A DNA stretch of 64,000 nt. It comes from CAVONV01 sp963697355 (GTDB taxonomy: Bacteria; Acidobacteriota; Vicinamibacteria; Marinacidobacterales; DATDRI01). Below the pieces are notes generated by a model. It was not told the origin of the DNA, ran no database searches, and saw only the letters and a program-made list of their open reading frames with translations. The DNA lies in NCBI GenBank assembly GCA_963697355.1, contig CAVONV010000021.1:620001-684000 (forward strand), given 5' to 3'. The position numbers and the translations under genes were made by a program. Shown here piece after piece: positions 17,213 through 26,100 of the stretch; positions within the stretch are counted from its first letter, which is position 1, and each line of letters begins with the position of its first letter.

Positions 17213-17512
17213 ATGGGGCCACTGAAGTACCCGAAAACAACTGGACTCGCGCCGGTAACCAGGACCTGGCGTTCCAGGGCAGCGGCCGTATGCGTTGTGT
17301 GGCTTTGGCTGACGTCGGACTCCACCTGGGCCCAAGGCTACGTAAGTTATACCGGCCCGACCGTCCTCGGCTACGAAGAGCTACTCGAGCTCAGCGATAA
17401 CGAGGCGCTGACAGAACAGCTATCCAAGAAGTTGACCACAATCACCACGACACCTTTTGTCAGCAATCAAGCCTATTACCGTCAGACGCAACCCCGGCTC
17501 GGTCGGGAGTGA
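17213..17512 (+). pseudogene. Truncated exported protein, N-terminal part only
   Basis: 99 residues from ATG 17213, which has a good GGAGGTGA ribosome-binding site. There is an N-terminal signal-like segment (AAAVCVVWLWLTSDSTWAQG). The mature part (VLGYEELLELSDNEALTEQL, then TTTPFVSNQAYYRQTQPRLG) resembles the N-terminus of secreted endonuclease/exonuclease/phosphatase-family proteins, which would continue for about 250 more residues. Here the frame stops at 17512 and the next gene, a channel on the other strand, ends 30 bp later. It looks like a gene cut off by rearrangement. The family link is tentative. Confidence 0.45.
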
Positions 17513-17541
17513 GACTGAATCTTCCAACGAAAGAAGCGCTG

Positions 17542-18477
17542 TTAGATGTCCTGATGAGGTGCTTTGGTCGCTCTTGCCTCTGGCTTCCCCTCAATAGGGT
17601 TGTCGTAGTAACGAATGGTCGGGTAAGCGAAGTCGATGTCGTCGCACTTGGCGAACTCTTCGAGAATGTCTTCCCAGATCTCTTGTGTCGTGCCGCGCCT
17701 CTTTCTGGGTTCGCAAAGATACCGGATCGTCAAGAGTACTCCACAGTCGGCGACCGTGGTATAGACAACCGGCGTGAGATGGGTGTAAAGGATCATGAAC
17801 TTCTTGGCTGCCTCTCTCAGCCGGATCTCAGCTGCTCTCGACAGATGTTCGGCATGACGTTGAGCTATTTCGGCAAGAATGGACTTAGCCTTCTTCCAAT
17901 CACTCTCGAATGTGACGAGGACAGGAATCTCATTCCAGATGTACTGGAATCCTTTCGAATAGTTGGCCTGAGTTTCTCGGAAGACTTTTCCATTAGGAAC
18001 GTGGATGACCCGTCCTGTGCTTTGATCTGCATTTACCCAATTACCTACTTCCATTAGAGAGAATTGAAAAATACGAACGTCGATGACATCACCGCGGTGC
18101 TCGCCGATCTGAACGCGATCGCCGACCTCAAAGGGACGCCTAAGGATGATGAACAGCCACCCGGCGAGGTTGACGATGGGATCTTGAAGGGCGATAGCAA
18201 GCCCAGCAGACAGGAGCCCCAGAAAAGTGGAAATGGACGCGAACCCTTGGAACCATATACTCCCAATGGCTAGGAAGGCGAGAATCGCGGTAACATAGCT
18301 AATGGTTTTTCGCCACTGGTAGAGAGCCTTGGTATCTTGGACCTGCCGTTCAAGTGTTCGCAATGCGATAAATCGAAGGGCAGCAAACACCAAAAGAAGT
18401 GCCAGAGTCGTCATCACTTGTTGCTGAAGCGCAGTTGGTGACTCAATCATTTGGCGGAGCCACTGTAAAGATTCCAT
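17542..18477 (-). CDS. MscS-family mechanosensitive ion channel
   Basis: 311 residues with helices near 15-35, 60-80 and 85-105. The pore helix and beta domain are well kept: STFLGLLSAGLAIALQDPIV, NLAGWLFIILRRPFEVGDRV, then IGEHRGDVIDVRIFQFSLME. The GDRVQIGEHRGDVIDV pattern is the MscS beta-domain hallmark. A larger C-terminal alpha/beta domain follows (WNEIPVLVTFESDWKKAKSI). Such channels open under membrane tension during hypo-osmotic shock. This one is of a different branch from the TM-helix proteins elsewhere in the window. It is monocistronic as far as can be seen. Confidence 0.9.
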   Translation of the reverse strand: MESLQWLRQMIESPTALQQQVMTTLALLLVFAALRFIALRTLERQVQDTKALYQWRKTISYVTAILAFLAIGSIWFQGFASISTFLGLLSAGLAIALQDPIVNLAGWLFIILRRPFEVGDRVQIGEHRGDVIDVRIFQFSLMEVGNWVNADQSTGRVIHVPNGKVFRETQANYSKGFQYIWNEIPVLVTFESDWKKAKSILAEIAQRHAEHLSRAAEIRLREAAKKFMILYTHLTPVVYTTVADCGVLLTIRYLCEPRKRRGTTQEIWEDILEEFAKCDDIDFAYPTIRYYDNPIEGKPEARATKAPHQDI

Positions 18478-18619
18478 CGGATTGTCGATTCCTATCCTCT
18501 AGCCATAGTCTGTGAGCAAAGCTTCACACTTCGGGCCGATGCTATGGTAACGTTATCACCTCTTTGACACAACGAAATGCTGGAGGCGAGCGACGAAACC
18601 TCGGTTGCTCTTGACCCCG

Positions 18620-19546
18620 TTATTGGCGGATCAGAGATTTCCCAAAGGCCCTTATGGTGAAAACGGGGCACTTTGCTCGACGAGTAACGTTTGCGGTCAC
18701 GCTGCCTAGAAATAGGCGCTTCAAGCCAGTCAATCCATGTGTGGCGATAGTGACGAGATCGGATTTATTTTCTTCCGCAAAGTCGGATATATCTGTGACC
18801 GCGCGACCTTCTAAGACGAAGGTCTCGAAGGACACATCGGGCCCCGCCGTTTCTTCCATCAGCTGGCGAAGGCGTCGCTTTGATTCTTGTTCGATGTCAC
18901 CCAACTTGTCGAAAAAATAGGATTGCTTCAAAGCGTAGAACGACGGGTAGACGGGTGGCTCGACGATATGAAGTAGTTGCAGACTAGCTTGATACGATGA
19001 TGCAAGCTCCTTTGCATAAACCAGTGCTCGGCGAGAGTGGTCGGAAAAATCAAGGGGTGCCAGTACTTTCTCGATCGCTTTTAGCGACCGTGGCGTTTCA
19101 AGCTCGCGAACAGTGAGGACGGGGCAAGGTGTTACGCGGACTAGTTCCTCCGCAACACTGCCGAGGGCGATGTGACCTAAACCGCGACGGCCGTGGGTGC
19201 CCATAACCAGGAGATCAATGTCTTCTTCGTTGATATAGTCGAGAATCACCGGCGCCGCTGACATGCCGCGTCTCTGGACGTGCTTGATGTCAACTCGTTC
19301 GGCATCCGGATCTTCCATGATCGAACTCAGTCGGCTGGACGCGAGTGTCTCCGACTGCCGATGCATTTCTTCGAGATTATCTAGGCTATGTTTTGTCCTG
19401 TTGTCCAAGTATCCATGCAAGACGGCGGCATGCAGAATATGCAGTTCGGCGTTGTGTAACTTGGCCAGATCGAGTGCGTACGAGTACGCCTGTTCCGCAC
19501 ATCGCGAGAAATCTGTTGGAAATAGGATCTTCTTCAACAAAATCAT
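18620..19546 (-). CDS. Tandem universal stress protein (two UspA domains)
   Basis: 308 residues made of two Usp domains, about 1-150 and 155-305. Each begins with the typical strand (KKILFPTDFSRCAEQAYSYA; EKVLAPLDFSDHSRRALVYA) and ends with the ATP-binding signature (LVMGTHGRRGLGHIALGSVA; VTIATHGLTGLKRLFLGSVT, G-x2-G-x9-G[ST]). The intact signatures point to an ATP-binding type. Function in stress survival is known for the family, the partner here is not. It sits between a mechanosensitive channel and the ATP-grasp fusion, transcribed away from the latter. Confidence 0.92.
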   Translation of the reverse strand: MILLKKILFPTDFSRCAEQAYSYALDLAKLHNAELHILHAAVLHGYLDNRTKHSLDNLEEMHRQSETLASSRLSSIMEDPDAERVDIKHVQRRGMSAAPVILDYINEEDIDLLVMGTHGRRGLGHIALGSVAEELVRVTPCPVLTVRELETPRSLKAIEKVLAPLDFSDHSRRALVYAKELASSYQASLQLLHIVEPPVYPSFYALKQSYFFDKLGDIEQESKRRLRQLMEETAGPDVSFETFVLEGRAVTDISDFAEENKSDLVTIATHGLTGLKRLFLGSVTANVTRRAKCPVFTIRAFGKSLIRQ

Positions 19547-19842
19547 GGCGAGTACCCATTCATCCGATGAGTCCTAATGCGTTGATGCCGTTGATGATCT
19601 TACTTGATGAAGACCGTGTTTCATACCCCGGCTTGAAAAGCGTCAGGAGATCAACCTCGCTCTACGTTGAGGTACAAACGATTGCTGCAAAGCCGTATCG
19701 TGTTGCAGCCGTCTCGGACAGGAAAGGTTCTCTTTGGCGCCGGCAATCGCAGTGTTGGGTAGTGCCAGCGGTTTTCTCGGTCGTTGGAGGAGGATGCATA
19801 TAGTATAGGGAAGGTTCAGCCTATCTGGTTGGAGGAGGGGCT

Positions 19843-21999
19843 ATGAAGGTCGTCATCGCATACAACAGAAACAGCAAGAACGTCATCAATCTTTTTGGCG
19901 TTCCCAATCGGGAAAAGATCGGTATTCAAACCATCAAGCGGCTCTCGGATGCCTTGAAGGCTGGTGGTCATCAAGTGATCGCCCTGGAAGGGGATAAAGA
20001 CCTCATCGAGAAGCTGGGGGAATTCATGCCCCGAGTCATCAAAGGCGAGCGTCCCGGACTCGTCTTCAACGTTTCCTACGGGATCCAGGGGCAGGCCCGC
20101 TACACCCACATCCCGAGCATCTTAGAAATGGTAGGCATCCCCTATGTTGCCTCGGGGCCCTTGGCCCATACACTGGCGCTTGACAAAGTCGTCACCAAGA
20201 TGATCTTGAAGCAGCATGGCTTACCGACGCCCGATTTCGTCGTCTTGGAAAACCCCGACTCCCCGGTCGAGGGCCTCGTATATCCCGCCATCGTGAAGCC
20301 AAAAAACGAGGCCGTGTCCTTTGGCCTCAAGGTGGTTCATGATGAGGACGAACTGCGCGAGGGCGCTGAGGTGATCTTCAAGGAGTTCGGTCAGGCCGTA
20401 TTGGCTGAGCAATATATCGAAGGTCGTGAAGTCAACGTCGGTATCCTCGGGAACAGCCCACCGGAGGCCTTCCCTCCGGTTCAACTCGATTTCGGCAAGG
20501 AGGGCCCAGCGATTTACACATATGCCGACAAGACCGGTAAGAGCGGCCGCGAAATCCACCCGATTTGTCCGGCGCCGATTGGCAAAGCGCTAACTGAAGA
20601 AGCTCAGGGGCTCGCTGTCCGCGCCTTCAGGGCACTGGGTCTTTACGACTGTGCTCGTGTCGACATGAGAATCGATGGTGACGGCAAGATCTACATTCTG
20701 GAGATCAACAGTCTACCCAGTCTCGGAGAGCACGGCTCTTATTTGGTCGGAGCGGCTGCGGTCGGCCTGGACTTTACGAAATTCGTCAATCGCTTAGTCG
20801 AGATTGCAAGCGCCCGCTATTTTGGCACGCCGCAGCCTCCGCAGATCGAGACCGAGACAAAGGATCCCGAAACGCAGGTCCGGGCCTACATCACCCAACG
20901 ACGGGATCGATTGGAGAAGCGTCTGCACGAATGGGTCGCGCTCTCCGGCCGTACAAACGATCCCATTGGGCTCCGATATGCCGCCAAGCAAGCGGACAAA
21001 CTATTCACCGAGTTAGGAATGAAGTCCGTGCCGGATTTCACCGATCCTCCAGACGTCTGGACCTGGCAAACCGCTAAGGGCTACGAAGGAGGCACGCTGT
21101 TCGTGGGCCACATCGATGTGCCCATCGACGTGGAGTTTGCTCCACCGGTTTTTCGTCGCGACCCGGAGTGGCTCTACGGTGAGGCGATCGGTTCTCGCGC
21201 CGCTCTGGTCATGCTGGAGTACGCACTGCGGTCGCTAAGGAACATTCGCAAACTGAGACGATTGCCGCTGGGTGTTCTTCTCTATGGGGATGAGGGGTTC
21301 GATGCGCGCATGAGCGCAAAGGCCATCCATGCGGCCGCGGCGAAAGCCAAGAATGTGTTTGTCCTCCGACCCGGCCGGCTCGGGGACCAGTTCGTCGTTC
21401 AACGGCGGGGGCAGCGTCGATACCGGTTGAAAGTCGAAGGAGAGCCCCTACGCATCGGTCGGCCCACGTCGAAATTGGAGGCGCTACGTTGGACCTGGTC
21501 CAAACTCGAGCAATGCTGCGCTTTGTCGTCGCAAAATCGACGGGTTTCGATCTCGACAACCGAGATCAAAACGGAAAGACTCCCGATGCGTGTTCCCCAC
21601 CGATTGGAAGCCATGGTGGCTGTGACGTTTCCCGATTCAAAGGTGGCGGATGGGGTCGAGGAAAAGATGCGTGCGATTTTTGGCAAGCGCGGCCTCCGAT
21701 GGGAGCTCGAGATGCTTTCGGATCGCCCTCCAATGCCCAACAGAAGGGGAGGCGCGCGCCTGGCGAAAGCGCTGGAGACAGTCGCCAAAGAGCTGGAAAT
21801 CCCTTTGAAGAAAAGTTCCTCTTCTTCCTGGCCTTCGGTAGCGGGACTCGTACCGGCCAAAGTGGCTTGTCTTTGCGGTATCGGTCCCGTTGCTCGAGAC
21901 CTCAGAACCCCCGATGAATCGGTTCAAAGGATCAGCTTGGTGCAAAGGACGCTGCTTCTGGCCGAGTATCTTGCCAAAGAGATCAGTAGCACGAAATAG
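19843..21999 (+). CDS. ATP-grasp ligase fused to an M20-like peptidase domain
   Basis: 718 residues with GGAGGAGGGG before ATG 19843. Residues 1-320 are a D-Ala-D-Ala-ligase-like ATP-grasp: VFNVSYGIQGQARYTHIPSI, IVKPKNEAVSFGLKVV, LAEQYIEGREVNVGIL, RVDMRIDGDGKIYILEINSL. Residues about 345-715 resemble an M20 metallopeptidase: TLFVGHIDVPIDV near the first metal site, LLYGDEGFDAR where the catalytic Glu would be, and RYRLKVEGEPLRIG in the lid domain. Several usual M20 metal ligands look altered (GDEG instead of DEE), so the second half may be inactive or changed in role. The ligase half should join two amino acids or peptides. Downstream genes on the other strand process gamma-glutamyl and formyl-glutamyl compounds. 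Confidence 0.78.
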   Translation: MKVVIAYNRNSKNVINLFGVPNREKIGIQTIKRLSDALKAGGHQVIALEGDKDLIEKLGEFMPRVIKGERPGLVFNVSYGIQGQARYTHIPSILEMVGIPYVASGPLAHTLALDKVVTKMILKQHGLPTPDFVVLENPDSPVEGLVYPAIVKPKNEAVSFGLKVVHDEDELREGAEVIFKEFGQAVLAEQYIEGREVNVGILGNSPPEAFPPVQLDFGKEGPAIYTYADKTGKSGREIHPICPAPIGKALTEEAQGLAVRAFRALGLYDCARVDMRIDGDGKIYILEINSLPSLGEHGSYLVGAAAVGLDFTKFVNRLVEIASARYFGTPQPPQIETETKDPETQVRAYITQRRDRLEKRLHEWVALSGRTNDPIGLRYAAKQADKLFTELGMKSVPDFTDPPDVWTWQTAKGYEGGTLFVGHIDVPIDVEFAPPVFRRDPEWLYGEAIGSRAALVMLEYALRSLRNIRKLRRLPLGVLLYGDEGFDARMSAKAIHAAAAKAKNVFVLRPGRLGDQFVVQRRGQRRYRLKVEGEPLRIGRPTSKLEALRWTWSKLEQCCALSSQNRRVSISTTEIKTERLPMRVPHRLEAMVAVTFPDSKVADGVEEKMRAIFGKRGLRWELEMLSDRPPMPNRRGGARLAKALETVAKELEIPLKKSSSSSWPSVAGLVPAKVACLCGIGPVARDLRTPDESVQRISLVQRTLLLAEYLAKEISSTK

Positions 22000-22055
22000 A
22001 GAATCTATCGCAACAGAAGGTGGAATGAGCGGCCACGGGGTCGAATCCGAGGTGG

Positions 22056-22748
22056 TCAGAGGATTTGTTGGCACCAACGCGTGAGGGCGCGAAGCACGGA
22101 ATCGCGCTTCTCTCGGTTCGACATGAAAGGCCCGCGCGAGAGCTCCACTTGGATCCAGGGGAGCTCGGCCGCGTGTGAGCGGGTGATGAAGCCGCCCTTG
22201 AAGGGGTCGTTGATGCGGACGTTTGGACCGAAATCCTCTTCGAACGACTCCTTGAGTACCTCTATCCATCCTAGCGGACATGTGGTGCCTTCGCCGTTAC
22301 TCAGGCAAACCCAGGGACGCTCGACACCGGGGTCCGGACCCACGGGAGGTCCGGTTGCAGCCATCGTGTGAAGGTCAACGCCTAGTCGGACCTCGGTCTC
22401 GGCTAGGTCCCTCAATCGTTGATGATACGGGTGGTAGTGACGGTCCAGCAGCAGCTTCACCACGTGGTCCGGTGGGAACTCCCGGTAGACGGGAACGTTC
22501 CAGCACGTATGGGTTTTGACCACACCGTCAGGCCTGCGGTCGTCCTCCGCCCGGTTCAAGTCTACGATGGCCCGGGCAACTTGGGTGGTGATGTGAGCTT
22601 CGAGCTCGGTCTCGAGTGAAAAGACTTCCGCGGCACCCACGTCGCCATCCTCGGCCAATTGCTCGGACGTGAGGATGCAGTAGGGTTCCGTTTCCTGGGG
22701 GACCGTCAGCCCCGCGTGCGGAACGGAGGCGAGAAGCGGCAGTTTCAA
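22056..22748 (-). CDS. N-formylglutamate amidohydrolase family protein
   Basis: 230 residues. The FGase-family pattern is seen in LLASVPHAGLTVPQE (first His), ARAIVDLNRAEDDRRPDGVV (DLNR-x5-R), HYHPYHQRL and VRLGVDLHTMAATGP (DLHT, metal site). Family enzymes deformylate N-formylglutamate in histidine breakdown, and relatives act on other N-acyl or peptide substrates. No other histidine-degradation genes are nearby. It follows the gamma-glutamyltranspeptidase by 33 bp on the same strand and converges on the ATP-grasp fusion, so a shared role in metabolism of a glutamate-containing small peptide is likely, but inferred. Confidence 0.85.
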   Translation of the reverse strand: MKLPLLASVPHAGLTVPQETEPYCILTSEQLAEDGDVGAAEVFSLETELEAHITTQVARAIVDLNRAEDDRRPDGVVKTHTCWNVPVYREFPPDHVVKLLLDRHYHPYHQRLRDLAETEVRLGVDLHTMAATGPPVGPDPGVERPWVCLSNGEGTTCPLGWIEVLKESFEEDFGPNVRINDPFKGGFITRSHAAELPWIQVELSRGPFMSNREKRDSVLRALTRWCQQIL

Positions 22749-22781
22749 TTCGTGGTCTTTCTAGCTCTTGCCGTCCGCGTA

Positions 22782-24482
22782 TTAGTTTTCCTTGCTGCTT
22801 TCGCAGCAGTGGAGGAGAACTTCGATTTTGAACGTGTGTGCCGGCCCTCCGGCCGCACCGTCGCGGCGGGGATCGGCGACGCCGATGAGCTCGTCTCGTT
22901 CCCGCATGACGAGCTGGACACAACCAAGGTAGAAGGAATAGGGATCTCTCATATCGATCTGGAGACCCTGTCGTTTGAGGGCCTCCGGGACGTCGTTTCT
23001 CATCCGCGTTGCTTCGAGCGAGACTCTTCCGTCGAGCGAACAATGTAGGCGCGGCGCATCCACGGCAGCCAAGGGCGCGCAGGTCTGAAGGCGAATGAGC
23101 ACTTGGAGAATAGAAGGGGTAATACGTTCGCTTCCGGGAGAGCCTATTGCGAGCCACGGTCGTCTGCCTTGGAAGACGAGGGTCGGGGCAACGCTCGCCC
23201 AGGGCGCCGCGTTCGGGCGCATGTAGTAAGGGTGCGCCATATCCTCGTACTCGAAAGCACTCATGTAGTTGTTATAGAGGAACCCAAGCTCTGCCGTTGC
23301 CGAGTAGGAGCCGTAGACTCTCTCTATAGACTGGGTCAAAGCGACCGCGTTACCTTCCTCGTCCATGACCGACAAGTGTGTCGTCTCACCGTGGCTTTTG
23401 ATTCTCTTGAGCACTTGTCGGGACACGAGCTTCGCGTAGTCTTGGCTCAGCATACGCTTTTCAGAAACCTGGGCAAACAGATGAGGATCGAAAGGCCTAT
23501 CCTGCCGGTCGACGAAAGCGCGGCGGATGATCTCGGCCAGGAGCACGGCTCCCTCGGGTCGATCCAGGTCGCGGTAGGTGCCGGGAACCTCTTGGTAAAC
23601 GTTCAGCATCTCGATGAGGGTCCGGCCGGCTCCGGGTAAGGGAAAGGTGAAGACACGCTGGCCGTCGAACCGCGTGGTAATAGGGCGCCGTTCGACAGGC
23701 CGGGGGACCTGGGCCAGATCATCGTTTTGGATGAGACCGTCGTGGCGCACCATATCGTCGTGGATCGCCTTTGCGATTTGTCCGCTGTAAAAGTCCTTGA
23801 TTCCTTTTTTGGCCAATCGCTTCAAGGTTTCGGCCAGCGCCGGCTGCTTGAAGATCGTTCCCGCCTGATAGGTTTTAACGCCATCGCGTAAAAAGATCGG
23901 GCCGGCTGTGTGAGTCTTGAGGTACTTTAGCTCTCGACGAAGGAGTGCCCGCTGAAGGACGGACACCTCGTATCCGTCGTCAGCGAGCCGGATGGCCGGC
24001 TCGAGCACGCGGGGGAGTTTCAGCTTGCCATAACGCTCGAGAACATACCGCAGAACAGCGGGTGTACTGGGAACTGTGGCGGCCCGGTATCCACGGCGAC
24101 GCTCGATCTTGGATAGCGCATCCACCGTTGCTCGGTTGGGTGCGCGCGACGATCCGTCGAGGGCAACCGTTGTGCCGGTCTCCGCCTCGTGGATAAGTAA
24201 CATGGTTTGGCCGCCCAGGCCAGACGCCGCCGGCTCACAAACACCAAGGGCGAAAGCAGCGGCGACGCTCGCGTCGAAAGCGTTGCCACCGGCCTCGAGA
24301 ATCTCAACGCCGGCTTCCGTGGCGCGATAGTGTGCCGTTGAAATCATCCCCCGTCGCGACACCGCGACCTTTTGCGGCCAGTAGATCTTGCGGTGTCCGA
24401 GCTCGAGGAGATCCGTGTCGACGCGCGTCGGTTTGAGTTGCTCCCGGACAGTCTGATCCTCCGGGCCTAATCGAGTCTTCAT
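22782..24482 (-). CDS. Gamma-glutamyltranspeptidase family protein
   Basis: 566 residues from ATG 24482 (GAAGGAG upstream). The family start GMISTAHYRATEAGVEILEA with GGNAFDASVAAAFAL is present. The autoprocessing nucleophile Thr lies in GETTHLSVMDEEGNAV around residue 367, after which the small subunit would begin. Other small-subunit motifs are LTQSIERVYGS and the GSPGSERITPSILQ oxyanion loop. There is no signal peptide, so unlike E. coli Ggt it is probably cytoplasmic. It would cleave or transfer gamma-glutamyl groups. It probably forms an operon with the formylglutamate amidohydrolase. Confidence 0.88.
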   Translation of the reverse strand: MKTRLGPEDQTVREQLKPTRVDTDLLELGHRKIYWPQKVAVSRRGMISTAHYRATEAGVEILEAGGNAFDASVAAAFALGVCEPAASGLGGQTMLLIHEAETGTTVALDGSSRAPNRATVDALSKIERRRGYRAATVPSTPAVLRYVLERYGKLKLPRVLEPAIRLADDGYEVSVLQRALLRRELKYLKTHTAGPIFLRDGVKTYQAGTIFKQPALAETLKRLAKKGIKDFYSGQIAKAIHDDMVRHDGLIQNDDLAQVPRPVERRPITTRFDGQRVFTFPLPGAGRTLIEMLNVYQEVPGTYRDLDRPEGAVLLAEIIRRAFVDRQDRPFDPHLFAQVSEKRMLSQDYAKLVSRQVLKRIKSHGETTHLSVMDEEGNAVALTQSIERVYGSYSATAELGFLYNNYMSAFEYEDMAHPYYMRPNAAPWASVAPTLVFQGRRPWLAIGSPGSERITPSILQVLIRLQTCAPLAAVDAPRLHCSLDGRVSLEATRMRNDVPEALKRQGLQIDMRDPYSFYLGCVQLVMRERDELIGVADPRRDGAAGGPAHTFKIEVLLHCCESSKEN

Positions 24483-24700
24483 CAATTGCTCCTTCTCACC
24501 ATGGTACGGCCCGTCTCTGACACAGTCGCCGGAATATCAGCGGCGTTTGTTTTCATGCAACTTATGGGCTTTATTGACTCCTTAAGTGTCGATTCCTTGA
24601 CCATATTATTCCTTGACTTAGGGAAAGCTCAAGCAGAGGGGTTGAGACCAATCCCAGGAAGACGTAAGGGTGGCCTCGGTGGTTTTTGGACCGTCAGTTG

Positions 24701-24734
24701 GCGCATTGCAGTTGAAATGCGCATGCATTACAAT
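24701..24734 (+). promoter_or_regulatory. Promoter and operator of the RHH-PIN pair
   Basis: TTGCAG (24706-24711) and TACAAT (24729-24734) are separated by exactly 17 bases, a good sigma-70-type promoter 19 bp before the antitoxin start. A perfect 7-bp inverted repeat, GCGCATT (24701-24707) and AATGCGC (24716-24722), overlaps the -35 box and spacer. It is a natural site for autorepression by the RHH antitoxin, as known for such pairs. The 215 bases to the left of it, after the transpeptidase start, contain nothing else recognisable. Confidence 0.65.
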
Positions 24735-24753
24735 TTACAGAAGGAGGAATCAA

Positions 24754-25008
24754 ATGGCCTCTCAATTGACGGTACGTTTGCCCGACGATTTGAGAAAAGA
24801 GTTGGACACGCTCGCTCGCAAGCTCAAACGGAGTCCTTCGGAGCTCGTTCGAGTTGCTCTCCGAGAGTTCTTGATGAGTCAGCCCCGATCGGACATCAGT
24901 CCAGCGGACCGTGCCCGGAGCCTCCTTGGTTCTTTGGAATCAGGCATTCCCGACTTAGCGGAGCGCCACCGCGAATACGTCCTGGAGTCGCTGCGAAATG
25001 CCCGGTGA
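24754..25008 (+). CDS. Ribbon-helix-helix antitoxin
   Basis: 84 residues from ATG 24754, with AAGGAGGA upstream. The N-terminal half is a ribbon-helix-helix DNA-binding fold: strand QLTVRLPDDLRKELDTLA, then KLKRSPSELVRVALREFLMS. The C-terminal half (ARSLLGSLESGIPDLAERHR) would wrap around the toxin. The stop overlaps the start of the PIN gene by 11 bp, the usual antitoxin-toxin arrangement. Confidence 0.85.
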   Translation: MASQLTVRLPDDLRKELDTLARKLKRSPSELVRVALREFLMSQPRSDISPADRARSLLGSLESGIPDLAERHREYVLESLRNAR

Positions 25009-25411
25009 GCTCATACTGGATACCGGCGGTCTTATCTCGCTATTGGATCGTAGCCAGAAGAGACATCTCGAGTTTGTTGGCTTCTTTGAAACCTGGAACA
25101 AGCCGGTTGTCAGTACGGAGGCTGTGCTAACGGAGGCAACCCACCTGCTCGGTGGGTTACAAGGCGGCCGTAGAGCATGCCTCGACTTCTTCTTGTCAGG
25201 TGCGACCGTCCTCGTACCTTCGACACGGTCGACGCTTCAGCGATGTCGTGAGTTGGTGGAGAAGTACGCCGATCTGCCAATGGATTTCGCCGATGCCACG
25301 TTGGTCGTCCTTGCCGAGGAGCTGGAAACAAACCGGATCCTTACGACGGATCGGCGCGACTTCGAGGTGTATCGAATCGCCGGTCGAAAATCCTTTCAGA
25401 TTGAGCCGTGA
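24998..25411 (+). CDS. PIN-domain toxin (VapC-type ribonuclease)
   Basis: 137 residues. Acidic residues of the PIN active site are visible: the Asp of LILDTGGLISLLD near residue 8, the Glu in VSTEAVLTEATHLLG, and the Asp pair in LPMDFADATLVVLAEEL and ILTTDRRDFEVYR. VapC toxins are Mg2+-dependent RNases that cleave tRNA or rRNA when free of antitoxin. It is co-translated with the RHH antitoxin. The glycosyl and peptidase genes around it are unrelated, so it is probably an independently mobile pair. Confidence 0.85.
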   Translation: MPGELILDTGGLISLLDRSQKRHLEFVGFFETWNKPVVSTEAVLTEATHLLGGLQGGRRACLDFFLSGATVLVPSTRSTLQRCRELVEKYADLPMDFADATLVVLAEELETNRILTTDRRDFEVYRIAGRKSFQIEP

Positions 25412-25430
25412 AGAAGCGACCACAACGCTG

Positions 25431-25919
25431 CTAATTCTGTGGCACAGTTGCCATATACCCGGGGCGGGCGCGGATGGTCCCTTTCTTGCCCCTCTTCAGC
25501 TTGACCACCAAAGGATGCCAGCCGTCTTTGGGAACGCCTTTCGGCTGGTAGCTCAAGAGGTAGCGGCTTTCGATGTCCTCGATGACCCGCATGTAGACAT
25601 CCGTGAGATCGGCGCTGGTCTTCGCAATCCAAACGCGACCGCCAGTGACTTCGGCGATGTCATTTACAAACTGGCCCGTCTATCCTCCTTCGCCAGAGAT
25701 CCGCAAGCCCGCCATATAATCCATGCTCGTGGGATCGTACGCTCTGTCCACGTAAACACCCGCTTTCGATTGAATCGTCACGACGTGCACCATGGCGTCG
25801 GTGCTCCGGGCGACATCGCGCAGCTCCTCGGCCGAGAGCCAACTGGCATTGTCGGCACCATCTACCCATCGTCGCCGACTTGTCCGCAACGACTTAAGAC
25901 GGCCAGTGGCCGAATCCAC
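25431..25919 (-). pseudogene. Remnant of a VWFA-related (Acidobacteria-type) protein
   Basis: Two minus-strand frames carry the C-terminal half of the VWFA-related family. One reads GADNASWLSAEELRDVARST, then DAMVHVVTIQSKAGVYVDRA, and stops near 25680. The other continues with VNDIAEVTGGRVWIAKTSAD, then SRYLLSYQPKGVPKDGWHPL, ending at a TAG at 25431. The frame change near 25680 and the missing N-terminal half make it a pseudogene. An intact relative is at 46344-47282. The region 25920-26100 shows nothing. Confidence 0.7.
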
Positions 25920-26100
25920 GGCTCAAAGAGAAGTAGACAGTCACAATAGCCAGTGGAGTGCGGGGCCTTCAATTACAATCTGTTGGCGGATATGGGCGTC
26001 GGTTAGGAGTGCCAAACAAGACACCACGTGGTGTTCTTTAGAAACGCGGCCCGCTGCCGCCCGTAGCTGTGCGATGAGACGTTCGACTCCTGCTATGCCG

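Noticed and set aside
19345..19803. Plus-strand frame of 152 codons overlapping the universal stress protein start
   Set aside because: Antisense to an unambiguous Usp domain, with biased composition; treated as a shadow frame.
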